Both the position numbers and the translations under genes were made by a program. From the NCBI RefSeq assembly GCF_024679245.1, contig NC_090172.1:42388229-42452228 (forward strand): 64,000 bases of DNA, given 5' to 3'. Below the pieces are notes generated by a model, which did no database searches, was not told the DNA's origin, and worked only from the letters and a program-made list of their open reading frames with translations. Positions 13,453 through 44,732 of this stretch are shown one piece after another. Every line of letters starts with the position of its first letter. The first letter of the stretch is position 1. This DNA is from Pseudorasbora parva. Taxonomy: Eukaryota > Chordata > Actinopteri > Cypriniformes > Gobionidae.

Positions 13453-13748
13453 GCTGCAACGTACTGCAAGAACAGAGAAAAAAGTTCTCGCTCCCTGGTT
13501 TGGGAGTTCTCGCAGCTTGTTCTCGACACATCGTCTGAGCAGAACTTTTTTCTTGCAGGTGTCCGAGAACTATTGTGTGATTGGTCATAAATTTAAAGTA
13601 GGCGTGGAAAATGCGGAGAAACGCAGATGATCGGCACCTGCTTTTCTCGTGAAGTGTGGCATGCACTGGCCAGAACGAACTTTGTTCTTGTTTTTGCCAC
13701 CTCGAGAAAACGAACAAATTTCTTTGTTCTTGCAGAGTATGTTCACAG
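13453..13748. mobile_element. Small element with CTGCAAGAACA inverted ends
   Basis: ACTGCAAGAACAGAGAAA near 13463 is mirrored by TTTCTTTGTTCTTGCAGAGT near 13718-13737, and internal TTCTCG motifs are also inverted. Abuts the hAT element on its left. Exact ends unclear. Confidence 0.55.
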
Positions 13749-14003
13749 TTTTGGGGCCCTTTTGAAGTTTTTTGCTTATAAACATATTAATAGCAAAAGT
13801 ATTTAAATATAAAGTGAGAGCCAAAGGCGCATTACAAAGGCCTGTTATATTTTAATTGATCAAAAGATTTAACATTACTATTTTTAATATTTTTGAAAGA
13901 AGTGTCATGCTAAAAGAAAGTAATAGTGTGACTTTAAACACAATTCAGTATTCAGTAAATAAAAATAACTGAATAATTGGTAATGATTAATGTTATAAGT
14001 AAA

Positions 14004-14321
14004 TGTAATGAAGTTCGTGGATGGAAGGAAGGAGGCGGGAACCGGCGAACGTTCAAACAACTTTTATTTCAAAATAAATAAACAAAACCAAAGTAAAACC
14101 GCGGGCAGCCCCTCACGGACGACTGCCCACAAACACATAAACAAAACATAACATAAAGTCCAGGCCTGGTCCTCTCTCGTCTTCCGCAGCCCTTGCTCCT
14201 CCTTATATGCTCCCGTCACATGGCCGCGAGACGAGACCGGTGTGCCACGAATCTGGCACTCGTGAACATTAATCACCGGCCCGCTCTCGCGGCCCCTCGC
14301 CCCGCTGCCTGTCACACCACA
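14004..14321 (-). mobile_element. Solo LTR of an LTR retrotransposon
   Basis: Read on the minus strand it begins TGTGGTGTGACAGG and ends CTTCATTACA (TG...CA). It has a TATA-like GCATATAAGG (14201-14210) and a downstream AATAAA (14063-14068), in the right order for a promoter and poly(A) signal. Both flanks carry GTAAA (13999-14003, 14322-14326), a perfect 5-bp target duplication. No internal retroelement sequence, so recombination between two LTRs is the likely origin. Confidence 0.88.
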
Positions 14322-14777
14322 GTAAAGTATTTGGGATTTAAAGCAACAGAATGCAATTCTGATTTTAAATATAGTATAGGGTTAATTCAGGTTGATTAGG
14401 ATACTTTTTCCAAGTCATTTCAATAACAAAAAATGTCTGAATAGTTTTACACACCCTACTCCAATATCATTTAGAGTTTTGGTTTATTAATGAGACTCCA
14501 TGTGCAATGCTGTTTTCCTGCTATATTTGCTGCTTATTTATTAAATCCAGGCAATTGGCAGTTGATTCAAATTAAGATACAATTCATACAAAACAAAATT
14601 CACTTTAAAGAAAGGCTTTCTACAAAACTTAATGAAGTGGTCAAAATCATGTCTGACTCACTCCATGTCTCCTGACATATTATGCATCTTATGTGTCCTT
14701 TTTTACTTGTGCTGTTCACTTTTTATCAACATAGATTAAATTAAAAAAGAACATTATGCTATAATATTAAACATTAA

Positions 14778-16209
14778 CCTCTTAACCTTCGCCCTGCGCC
14801 GAGAAATAAATTAAAAAATGACATACCCCAAATAAAAATGTCTGCAGCTCTTAAACCCTATGGTCTATATCCATAAATGTGGTCTTATTTTAAACTAGAC
14901 ACTTCAAATTATGTTACCCAAAAGTCATAATAACTCAAAGTAGTATAGGGACAGATTAAAACAAGGGGAAATATGCATGTAAGTGACTCACGTTTTTATT
15001 TTTTTATTATTCCCTTATGGAAAAAATATGAGATTTTAATTTTAATGCCCTGAAAATAACCTAAATATAAAACTGAATGTCTGATCATGCTTTGATTAAA
15101 ATTTGAGGACGATTCTCTCAAAAATGTAGCTTCTGAAAGCTTTTATGTCAAAAAAGACTGGGCGTCCTTTCAATAAAGTCCAATTATATTAGAACATTTG
15201 TGTAATAGTAAAGAGTAGTTTTTATTCAAATAAATCTGCAATAAACTGCTAATTATAATGCATTTGCAGGCCCTGATAACTAAAACAACTATTTACAGAA
15301 TTTACAAGTGTTAAAAAACTCATTTAGTTGATAAAAACAGTCTCTAATTTAGTCTGCGCGTTGTGTATGGTAAGTGTGTGCGGCTGGCAGGCTCTTACAC
15401 TGGCAGGCGCTGGATACTAATGAATACCTTGAAGACGACGCTAAGTAAGCATGAGGTATTCACCAATGCTTCTTACGACATCTCTTACAGAAACTACGCA
15501 AAATATTGTCTTTTGATTCGTTACTACATCCATCAATCAAATCTATGCTGGCTATGCATTGGCTAGGCATTGACTGGCTTATCCAACAAAGGACCGGCGA
15601 GTTTGACTGACAGATGTATCACCCAGTGACGCGCTCCCTTTCTATTTATGTGTCCTAGTCAGCTTTTGATTGAAGGAGAGAGACCTGGGAGGGTTTAATA
15701 TAACCGGAACAGTCCACAGTACAGGGGAGATTGTCAAAATAAGGCTTACAATCGCTATTTCATTGAAAATGGACATGATTGATTACTCTTAACACAAAGC
15801 GCTTATGCAAACAACGGAGGATTTTTAGTTTTTTCCCCTTATTTTTTCGTTGTTTTGGATTAAAAGTGGGATGCATTTTGAAGAGTGGACTCTTACACAG
15901 ACATGTATGCTGTTGTTTCGTGGATTCGTCCGATCTGATCTGAACGTCAGGAGATGAAAGATGAGTACCGCGTTCATTATGCTAATGTTTAAATAGCCAC
16001 TGCTTTAGCATTTAATTTAACCCTTTCCTCTCTGGTGTATTTATTGCAAAAACGAGTTCAGAACATGAATCTTGAGTGTTTTAGCTTTCAAATGATGCAT
16101 AGTTTGTGATAGTTGATTGAACAGCTTGTATAAAACAAAAGTAATTATAAGTAGAGACACGCCCACTTGCGTTAGACGCCCCGCCCACGAACCGGTGCGG
16201 ATTAAGAAG
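14778..16209. mobile_element. TTAA-flanked nonautonomous transposon
   Basis: 1,432 bases between TTAA at 14774-14777 and 16210-16213. Ends are inverted: CCTCTTAACCTTCGCCCTGC on the left, complement of CTTCTTAATCCGCACCGGTT on the right. No long transposase frame. Termini differ from those of the TTAA element at 3680. Confidence 0.65.
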
Positions 16210-16685
16210 TTAAAACATATATGTTTTAATAGCTATAAGTAGCCTATTGTACACAAAACTTATAGCAACTGAGCCGAAATTTGTGAACAAAAGCTTTATT
16301 GATGTGCCACTAGACTATTTTCCAGTAAACACTTCATAATCTGTCAAACCGGCCAAAGAAAAGCAGTCTTGCGTCTGACATTTTATGTTGCAGCAGGATT
16401 CATATTTAAACTTTTCTTTTTGCAGTTTAATATTCACAGACACTAACATAAACTTAACTCGCAATCCTCATCTGGATCCGTTGTGGTTTGAAATTTAACA
16501 GATTTTTCTGAGAAATTATTCCTTACCGCGTCTCAAAACGATGTAAAGTACATGCATAAATCTTGATGTGTTTATTCTAATTGATGTGGGTGTTGACTCT
16601 GTTCGCATGAATCGCGTCAATATTTGACTTTCAGAAGAATTCTGAGGGCGTGGCGGGACTAACACCTGAGGCAGCTCATGAACTA

Positions 16686-17405
16686 TGGAGGACCAAATTA
16701 CTCAAAATGAAATAATTTAAAAAAATAATGAATTCAATAAAACAACAATTAAATGTACCAGTCTATTCTTAAATAATTAATTAAATAATGTATTTATTAA
16801 TTTAATAATTCGATAAGAAACATTTTTTTAAATGTTAATTAGATAATTAAATTAATAAATGTATCTATTTTGTAATATTGCATTAAATTGTTTAATATTT
16901 CACAATTACCTCTTTCACACACACTATTGTTGTGTTTAAAAAGCTTTTTCATTATTTAATGTGCTTTTTCAAAAAGCTGTTTTTCATAATAATATGCTGC
17001 ATTTATGAATGACGCCTATTTGACGAATCATGCATTTCCAGAGCATGTTTTCCCAAAGATTTTTTTCATAATAATAGAGGACATTTCACAAATGCCAATC
17101 AACCGGCAGTGGGCGGTGCTTGGCGCTGATTGGATAATCCTTTCAGATAAATTACTTTTTTTGGTCTGGATCTGGCAAGTGGCAAGGGGAAGTATGTTTT
17201 TTTTGTTCAATTTCATGTAATTTTACAAAATAAATAGGCACATTTATTTAATTATCGAATTAACATTTAAATTAATTATCTAATTATTAAATTAATAAAT
17301 AAATTATTTAATTAATTATTTCAGAATAAACTGGTACATTTAATTGTTGTTTTATTGAATTAATTATTTATTGAATTATTTCATTTTGAGTAATTTGGTC
17401 CTCCA
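16686..17405. mobile_element. TA-flanked element with terminal inverted repeats of about 100 bp
   Basis: TGGAGGACCAAATTACTCAA at 16686 is mirrored at 17386-17405. The mirror continues for roughly 100 bases with few differences. TA lies on both sides (16684-16685, 17406-17407). The interior is AT-rich with no transposase. Confidence 0.82.
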
Positions 17406-35605
<18,200 letters not shown>

Positions 35606-35960
35606 GAGGTTTCCACTTGCTATTAAAGGCACTGCTTCTCTCATAGACTGGCCTCACAGACTTTCTTCTCATTAGAGTTGATGTACAAAATATGTAAAAA
35701 GGGAATGTGGTTTTTCATTGGCGTTGGAGGAGCAGGTACTTGGTCTTAATTATTATTTCTAGGAAACTGGATTTTATTTTTTTCACTTTTTGAAAGTATG
35801 TATCTGTGTAGAAAACTTGTCCAGCCTAATATGAAGCACACATTAAAGTATTAATTGATGTCCGGGTCTTAATAAGCAACTCGTTTTTATTGCCACTGAA
35901 TTACTTTTTTTCTTCCTATTTTAAATGTTTTAATAAAAAAAAAATTAGTGAGCCACTTTC
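35606..35960 (+). other. kif18a: kif18a 3' UTR with polyadenylation signals
   Basis: After the stop there are two possible poly(A) signals: ATTAAA at 35842-35847 and AATAAA at 35932-35937. Which is used cannot be told from sequence. Confidence 0.6.
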
Positions 35961-38127
35961 AGGTCAATTGTGTTCTTATGATTGATTAAAACAAATCAAT
36001 TGAGAAATATTGAACATGTATTTTATTTTATTTAACAGAACTTTAAATGTTGTTTTTTTCTTCTCACTGAAAATTCAGGAGTAATGCACAATGTTTGGAA
36101 TCTCTCACTAAACTAGCCAATCTTGTGGCCTCCTAATTGCACTATTTGCTTTGCATCCTCACCTCCAAATGTCTTTAAATGCTGTTCAGTCATCTTGTTT
36201 CTTGCTGCTTTGCAGTGTGTTCAGAGATTCTGGGAACAGCCCACATACGACATAAAGGTTGTCTGGTGGTTTGAGGTCCATTTCCTGCATGCCATCAGTC
36301 TGAACCAAAAGAAAATTGAGCCTCAAGTCAGGAATATGGCCTATTTTAATTTTCAGATTAAGATAAGTTAACTCTTTAACTTATCTGACAATTCAGTGAA
36401 GTTCCATGAAAGTACCTCTATTCCATAAAACCATAATAGGATTCTGTGCCAATGTTTTGGTTTTGTCATTCCTAGCTGCAGGTAAGATTAAAGAAACCAG
36501 TATTATAAATATTATCTAAGAAGCTTTGTTTGAGAGACATTCGGTTGTGCTGTGAATAGCTGTCCTGTTTCTAACATCATGCCTAAGGAATTAACAGTAA
36601 TCAATTCTGTTAATGAGGCTATTATTAACAGATAATTATGTAATACGCCTACAGGAAGATAAGTACTGGGCTCATGGCATACAGAGCAGCATATCCATAA
36701 AGTTTCAGCTGTTTGGCCTTTCAGTAGGCTAGAAAATCAAAAATGGGCTTTTCTTTTCTTTTTACTAAATTAGACATTAAAATTTACTACGTAAATGTTG
36801 ACTGCCTTGAGAAACGGCATCGGACTCAATTTGAAAGGAGAGGAAGGAATATATTTACCTTTTGAAAATTTAACTGCATATTGGTTGCTCTGCAAAAGAG
36901 GATGAAACTTAATAGAATAACAGCAATAAAGAAGCGACACCAAAAGCACCCAAACACATGAGCAAGCAGTCTGAATGAAAGCTGGTGTTCATAAGGCTGT
37001 TCTTGGCATCACCCTTCTCAACACCTGGAAAGTTAGTACAGTTAGGCTTTACAACTCTCTGGGCTGTTTTCATGCATTTTGGATGTGACATAATCCAATT
37101 TACAAATTTTTCACATAATTCAATATGTTTGTTAAAATAGTCTAGTGGTGTAATGGGTGGACCACCTGACAGCTGTGAAGCAATGTTAAGCACAGCCAAA
37201 ACCACAAACTTCTCCTATTCCTAATCTCTCTCCATTTATGATAGTATGAAACTCATAGATTAAAGTTGGCATGAAACTAAATTTGTAATATTCTTTCTTT
37301 CCTATTGTGATGTATATCTGACTGAGTGAAAGCTTCTCGAAAAAAGACAAAAACGTAGGGCAGGACTTGGTTTTGTCCATGGGGAATTGATTGGATGGTT
37401 ACCGTAGATCTTTGTGGATTGCTATTACTGTGATCTCATGTGAGTGACAGGTTGTCCCGCCCTTGTGCTGGTGAACACGTCAACAGGGTAGAGATGTTGC
37501 AGGGGGGAGGGGAATTTATTTTGACAAGAACATCACTGACAAAAAAAAAATGTCCGCAGATAAATCATTTATAATAAAAACTTCAAGGTTCCATTAATAA
37601 ATTGTTTTGAAATTGTCAATTTTGTCAAACCTTACTGTTTTCTGCTTTATATTGATGAGGAATAAGCCAGACCTAAAATTCAAGGAGACCTTTCTCTAAC
37701 TCAGGCCACAGAGAGTCACTAGCAGGATTTGGGAGGCATCCTGAACTCACTAGACCAGAACAGAATAATCTTGTAGCAAATTTTGATACTTATTACATCA
37801 ACTCCACAATCCCTGTTTTTACAAAATGGGGTTTGTGTGGAAACTGCAGGGGGTTTGGGGGTTAAATTAGATTTTTTTTTTTTTTGTTTGTTTATTCAAT
37901 TGTTCAATTAAAAGATAAAATTGGGACAATATCAAGTTATCATGTAATCAACCAAATTTAACTGATTAAGAGTATTTTAAAATGTATATAATCTAATTAA
38001 AAGTATTTACATTTAGGACTCGATTATGTAACATAAGTTACTACCCAGCACTGGTTAGAGTTGTGCTATACTTTTACATTTAGACTGGTTTCTAAAATCT
38101 TTATTGTTAGGCCTATAGTGAATGAAT
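35961..38127. other. kif18a 3' flank
   Basis: Holds the second copy of the 34925 repeat (37098-37200). T-run at 37870-37886. No gene seen. Confidence 0.45.
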
Positions 38128-38455
38128 CAGCGTATTGATTTATGATTGCTTGTCAAACCGCCAAATGGATCATAAAGTGATACGCTGATTCATAACCGTC
38201 CAAAGCTTTGTTTTGAAATCACTATGTAAATCGTTATTTTGTTTTTTGTTAGGGATTTCTAGCTCACGGAAACTATTCTTGTCGCTTCATAAAATGATTG
38301 TAGAGCCACTGTAGTGAGATGGACTTTGTATCGACGTCTTTAGTGCCTTTTATGGGTCTTGAGAGAGGAAATGACATTGGTGTCATTGAAGGCCTTTCTG
38401 AGCAATCGGATTTTAACAAAAATATCTTCATTTGTCTTCTGAAGATGAACTCGCC
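38128..38455 (-). mobile_element. MITE fragment, reversed copy of the 24552 family
   Basis: The reverse strand shares CACTACAGTGGCTCTACAAT, AAAGGCACTAAAGACGTCG and GGTTATGAATCAG with 24600-24850, in the same order. Confidence 0.75.
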
Positions 38456-39511
38456 CTCTTATGGGTGGTTTCTTGGTTTCTTGTATTCAGTGTTTAAGTT
38501 ACTTCATATTTTTAATATACTACGAGTTATTTTATTTTTTAAGTCTTAATTTCTCAATGTAAAGCAATTTTCTCAATTTACAACTTATTTAGTTAACTAT
38601 GCCATGTTTTTTGAGCGGTTTTATTACCATAAAAATATGAATAAGTATAAATGAAAACATCTGTCTTCATCTTATTTTGATTTCTCTTTAAAGAAGGTGA
38701 ATGTCAGAATCACACTCCAGTGATTTGGCAAACACAACACCGTTAACCACGTAGTATTGATCACTGGTGGGGCTATTGTTGAGAATTTTGGATTGCAGAC
38801 TAAACAGTAACAAGATCCTTGATAATACCCCCTTGGATGCTGCTTTCATACTCCCACAGCCAAATATTACAAAAGACTGATGTTGAACATGCAATCGGAC
38901 ACCCGCCTCCCTCTTTTAGTGTCTCTTAAGCTCCGATCTCTTGGGTAAAACGCAGTGCCAGCTAAGATACTAGAAACATCTCTTCTTCAACTTTGACACC
39001 AGTCTCATAACTGACAGCTTGCAACGTGCTGTCTGCTTTATTTTTTGAGACTTCACTCAAAGCACGCATCAAGAAAAAAAGAGTACCGACACTCCCTTTC
39101 AGCCTGCTTCAGTCCCTCCTCTCTCATTCACAAAAATTGTACACAGCTTTTTCCCCTGTTTTTTTTTCTTTTTTTTTCTTAAAGGGGTAGGTTGTGACTA
39201 AAGTTTATTAACTTCCTCTGAGCCAATGAGCTGACAGCTGTGTTTCCAAGATTGTCCAATGAGACTGAGTGAGAGGTTGGAGGGGGATGTTGCTTAGCAA
39301 CTGCAGGTAGAATGAGATCACGTTGAAGTCATTGTCTTATCAGAGGACCTCAAGAGACTTCACATGCATTGTTTTGTGATGTAAATGGTTAAAAAGATAC
39401 ATATGTAAAATTTGACTTTGATAGGATTTCAAAGTTACATTGTTTTGGGGTTTTTTTGTGCTTTTGTCGAGTTGAAATCCTTTCATGGAGATAGTTGATA
39501 AAGTTATATCC
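38456..39511. other. Intergenic, no gene seen
   Basis: AT-rich. No element with convincing ends. Confidence 0.4.
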
Positions 39512-39595
39512 TAGGCAAGGCAAGGCAAGGCAAGTTTATTTGTACAGCATATTTCATACCCAATGGCAATTCAAAGTGGTTTACATAAAAAATTA
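39512..39595. repeat. Fish retroposon tail-like sequence
   Basis: GGCAAGGCAAGGCAAGTTTA, then TTTGTACAGCATATTTCATA and AATTCAAAGTGGTTTACATA. This resembles the common teleost LINE/SINE-derived repeat ending in a simple repeat, which here follows immediately. Confidence 0.55.
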
Positions 39596-39608
39596 ACTAA
39601 AATAGTGG

Positions 39609-39775
<167 letters not shown>

Positions 39776-40910
39776 AGGGAAGTAGTGTGGGGAGAACCAT
39801 GTATGATCATCATCAGATATTGTTCATCTTTAGTTTTCATGCATTTCAAAGGGGCCTATTGTCTTGTTTTAAAAAACTGTTTTACTATTGACATGTATAA
39901 AGTTATAAAAAGGCGAATAGGAGGACATTCTGTGACAGAGAATCAGCAAAGAAAAAGTGCAGAGTTTTGGGTGGGCGTTCTCCAGAATTTAAAAGCAGAT
40001 TGCTCCTCGCTGTTTTTGTGACAGGTGAGTGGCGTAACACAGGCTAACACGCCCCCGCCGCAGCATAAACAAACACACGCAGTACCTCCTACGGTTCAAC
40101 GTAGCCAGCCGACTCACATCACAGATGCCATGCTTTTGTACCCGGCTAATTACAGAATTCAGCACCACTGTACTCCCGACATGTGACAGAGAAAGTGGAG
40201 TTTGCCAGCAAACACTTCAGAGATGATGCAGCCTTGATAACTTCCGTGCGTATCACTATCTGACCTGAAGTTATATTGCACAGATTTATGTGTGGGTGTG
40301 CAGTGTCATAATGCATCATATTGACTAAATGTGTGGCGTACTAGCAGATGAAAAAAAAAAAACAATTTGATGTAAGAATAATAGTAGTGAAGTTTGTGGA
40401 ATGGTTATCCTTCCTATATTCCTTTATCTCTTGTTGTAATGTTATCTTTTAAACTAATCCTGAACTTCTAATCTCCTTTGTCGTCCATGTTTTTCTAACA
40501 GAAAAAGCTATCATTTAAAAGGCCTTATCAGAAGACACTGCACGCTGGGGTGAAGTGGTGCAGGGACAAAGATTGGCTCGAAAGGAACACACAGTGTTTT
40601 AGAATTAAAAAGACAAATAGGCTGGATCTGGAAGCTGAGGGGGAGAGCGACAGGGAGGGAAAAAAGAATAGCAGGATGATATTGCCTGAAAGGATGAAGA
40701 TAATGAATAAGTGTGATTTGATTAGCGGGAACACCTGAGACGAACCCAGGAATAGATGCGACTTAATGTCATGAGTTGCAGAAAATGCCCCTGATAGCCA
40801 CACGTCTTTAGAGAACAAGAAATGAGACAAAATAAAGATATTGATTTAGAAAAAAACTCCAGAAGTTTCACCAGAAGTTAAATCTTTTCAAGTATCAAAA
40901 AGGTTAAAAC

Positions 40911-40965
40911 ATTGAGCATGTCACACATAATATTTATTAAATGTTATGTGTGCGACATGCTCAAT
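40911..40965. repeat. Inverted repeat of 20-22-bp arms
   Basis: ATTGAGCATGTCACACATAA (40911-40930) pairs with 40944-40965, with one 2-base bulge, around an AT-rich 13-base loop. Confidence 0.9.
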
Positions 40966-41001
40966 ATTTACAAGGAGTGTATAGATCGATAGATATATTA
41001 T

Positions 41002-41030
41002 ACAGACAGACAGACAGACAGACAGTTAGT

Positions 41031-41102
<72 letters not shown>

Positions 41103-41141
41103 TATAAATAGATAGACAGACAGACAGACAGACAGATATAA

Positions 41142-41182
<41 letters not shown>

Positions 41183-41186
41183 TAGA

Positions 41187-41258
<72 letters not shown>

Positions 41259-41282
41259 TAGATAGATAGACAGACAGACAGA
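41002..41282. repeat. Interspersed GACA/GATA array
   Basis: About 280 bases of alternating GACA and GATA blocks with a repeated GATATAAATAGATAGACAGA unit near 41100 and 41135, suggesting a higher-order duplication. Confidence 0.95.
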
Positions 41283-43890
41283 TCCTTGTATTGTTCAACT
41301 GGTCAAGGGATGTAGTTATGGTTATGGGGTGTAGAAAGTAATAAGTAATGCAATACTTTATTAAAAAATATCCCATTTAATTACTATAATTTAATCATTT
41401 TAAATTGTCAGTATTGCCTCAAAACTGAGCGTACAGAATATGCATTAGGTTAAAGGTCATCAAATTAAATGCTAGCCTTTGTCTGTGTGTAGCTCCTGCG
41501 GGGAAGAATTGATTATCATGCAAACCACAAGCAGGTGTGCCTGTAACAATTCTCATGATGCATTATCTTTTAGAAACTGGGTGAGTAATTATGAAATTGT
41601 TGTTGCAATGGCTTTCTATATAAAGACAAAATATGGTTATATTGGAGAAGCTAGAGTGTAGCATTGGTAGCATTTTTTATTTATTTTTTACCAAAATACT
41701 TATAATTATTTGTGGATAGTTTGTTCATACACAAATTTGATACGAAATGTTTGAATTTATTTTGAATAAATTTAGCCAAAACCTTGACAAAAATGAGCAC
41801 TTTGTATAGAGATCTTTTTGAAAGAGAGACATTGTGAGAAGGAGACAAATCTGAGAAAATGAAGAGTCTCTGTTTACTCTCCATTTATTCTCATTGCACT
41901 CTAGGAGAACCAGTTGAGACATTAAGATCTCATATATGATTTTCCTTTCTCGCTGGGATGAGGGGCATCTATTATCTCGAAGTTGTGACTTTCATATTAA
42001 GGATTATAAAACAGGACTGTTTCAGCACACTAATTCCCAGCTTTCAGTGTGGAAAATATTCAAATAGATGGTATGGAAATCCTTGGATAAGCTAAGATTT
42101 GAAATGTAAAGCAGGGTACGTGGGAGATCGACCCACTCCATAATGCTCCCTGCAAGCTTCGCCACTCGAATATCAAAATTCCTGGTGCAGGGAGAGAATC
42201 CGCGGATCTGGCGCGTATTCCGAAATCAGACCTAGTCAAATGGGACCACCGGTCCGACGCTACCTAGCAGCACACCCCAGCATTAAGGTAAGCCTGATGG
42301 GAATTAGCATTCTGATGCAATATTAGTGCCTTTAGAGGTCCCACAGAAACACCACCCGACACATACAGGAAAAAGATGTGTGGATCAGATGGCCCAACCT
42401 GAGGTATTTAGGTGAGCAGTAATTAGAGGTGGAGAATAATGAGAATGTTCTTGTTTTGAACGCTCAGCTCATTGTTCGCCTGTAACGAGTACAAACCTTG
42501 CAAACAAAAGGTGTGTCGTTACGTCACAGGGCAGCAAGAGGCCAAGCGCAGACTGAAAACAATGCAGCTTCCATTCAAATATATTCAAACCAAAACTACA
42601 GGAGCACCACAATATCCCATCGCATGACAGCAGGTGATTGCATTTTGAGTTTGGATCATGTGAAGGGCAAAAGTGGTGTGTAGTTATGGTTACACATGGT
42701 GTTGGTGCATCTAAGGTTAGCTTTGGAGAATCTTTTGTAGTAAACCGCAGGCAGAAATGCGAGAGGAAACAAAATGAGGTATCATAGGCTACTCTATGAC
42801 TACTTGTATTATTTCTTCCCACCATACTCCTATGCACTCAATTTCCCTCCAAATGGCATTTTTGTCGCTTCTTTACCATTCAGTGGGTCAATAAATAGGG
42901 TGACTATATGGGCATTAGTGTTGATGAGTCAGTCCCTGACGACCTCGCTTTTATTGTGAGAACACCTAAAGGCCGCCTATTGCGTTGCCATGGCGTCCAC
43001 ATCAAACCATGGCTACAGCCTTATCCTGAGGGTGAAAATGTCCTGAAGTTTGACAGTGAAATGAAAAATGGTACGTAATGTGGACACTGGATTTGATTAT
43101 TAGCGTGGAGATCCTCTGAGCATTTGATGTTTTGTTGTTTTGTTGGTGTTTGTGCCTATAAGGGTCATTTGGTTTCAGCCCTTTTTTTGTGAACTTCAGT
43201 TGACTGAGTCACAAAGGATCGGTGTTGATTAGGTAACTCCTGGCGTCAGAATCCAAGGGCAAATGTCCATCCCGTCACGACAAGCTGACATTTGCTAAGG
43301 TTTGACGAAGGAGGGAAGGAGGAACGTGCGAGGGAGCGTCTTGGTGCAAACGTTCTTATAGGCTTTATTTTGTCTCTCTCTTCTGCTTTCTCCTCCTTTA
43401 CCAAATATAGCTGTAGAATAATGAAAACAATATCCAGTTTATATCTGCAAGTTAGTGAGACACCCACTCTCATTTGCAGCGAGAGCAAATGACCCTGGGG
43501 ATGAGTCATAACATCACTTTAAGGCTGTTTTATTCTCTCCACACAAACATGGCGAAATCCAGCATGCGCCCAGGTATCCTTATGATATATAAGTGGCCAG
43601 AGAGCTCTGTTATCCCGCAGGGCCCAGAACCACACAGTTCTTCCCCTCAATGCCCTTCCAAATCAAGTGTTTCTTTGAACATATTTTATTGAAAGGCAGC
43701 ATTTTACCCATGGGGAGTGAGATGAAGAGCTAATGAGAGGCTTGCGTAGCTCTTCTAGATGATTAGACCTGCCATATATTAAGTCTCTGATACTGTGATG
43801 GTTCACGTAGTAAATGAATTAAAAAAAAAAAATTAATCATTCTTAATTTAAATAATATATATTCTTTCATTGTTTAGATATCGATCTAAA

Positions 43891-43892
<2 letters not shown>
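41283..43892. other. Intergenic, no gene seen
   Basis: GC-richer islands at 42100-42300 and 42960-43060 stand out from the AT-rich background. No transposon ends recognised, so they might be conserved noncoding DNA, but nothing here proves it. Confidence 0.35.
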
Positions 43893-43940
<48 letters not shown>

Positions 43941-43959
43941 TGCGTGCGTGTGTGTGTGT
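43892..43959. repeat. (TG)n(CGTG)n microsatellite
   Basis: TG run followed by seven CGTG-type units and TG again. Confidence 0.95.
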
Positions 43960-44063
43960 TCCAATCATGAAAAAAGCCATACAAACTCGCGACATAAGAA
44001 TAATGTATTAAAATTTTAATGAATTTTAATTTAATTTTTAAAAAAATGGAGTGAATTGTCCTT

Positions 44064-44732
44064 TAAAGGGTTAGTTAATCCAAAATGATAATTCTGTCAT
44101 TAATTTCTCACCCTCATGTCATGTCATGATATTTTTGATGAAATCTGATATCTTTCTGTCCATTTCTCTCCATTGGCAGCTACGCAACTTCCACTTTGAC
44201 GCTTTAAAAAGTTCATAAAGTTATCATATTACTAAGCCAGCGGTTTATTCCAAATTTTCTAAACAGACTTGATTGCTTTATATGATGAACAGTTTTAATT
44301 TAGACTTTCATTCACATATAAACATTAATGAACATAAACAGAAGCTCAACCGAGCCTGCTTGACCTGTGAGAACAAACCTCATTGGTTGAAGCTGCTGCG
44401 TAACACGAGAATTAACCTCATTGGTGCTCGCACGTCAAGTAAGCAAGCTTGAGCTTCCGTTTACCACAACTGATGTGTGCGTTGATGAATGTTTATATGT
44501 AAATAAAAGCCTAAATTAAATCTATTCATCATAAAGCGATCGAGTCTCTTCAGAAAATATGGACAAATCTGCTCAATTCATATGGATTTGTTTTAGTATC
44601 TCTTTATGAACTTTTTGAAGTGGCAGGGACAGAAAGCTCTCAGATTTCATTTGTGTTCTGAAGATGAGCAAAAGTCTTACACCGAGAGTATTTATTAACA
44701 GAATTTGTATTTTTGGATGAACTATCCCTTTA
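44064..44732. mobile_element. Foldback DNA element
   Basis: Ends AAAGGGTTAGTTAATCC and its mirror GGATGAACTATCCCTTT. Inverted blocks continue inward, e.g. CACATATAAACATTAATGAA (about 44310) against GATGAATGTTTATATGT (about 44484), so nearly the whole 670 bases folds back. Related to the 24552 family by its AATTCTGTCATTAAT start. Confidence 0.75.
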
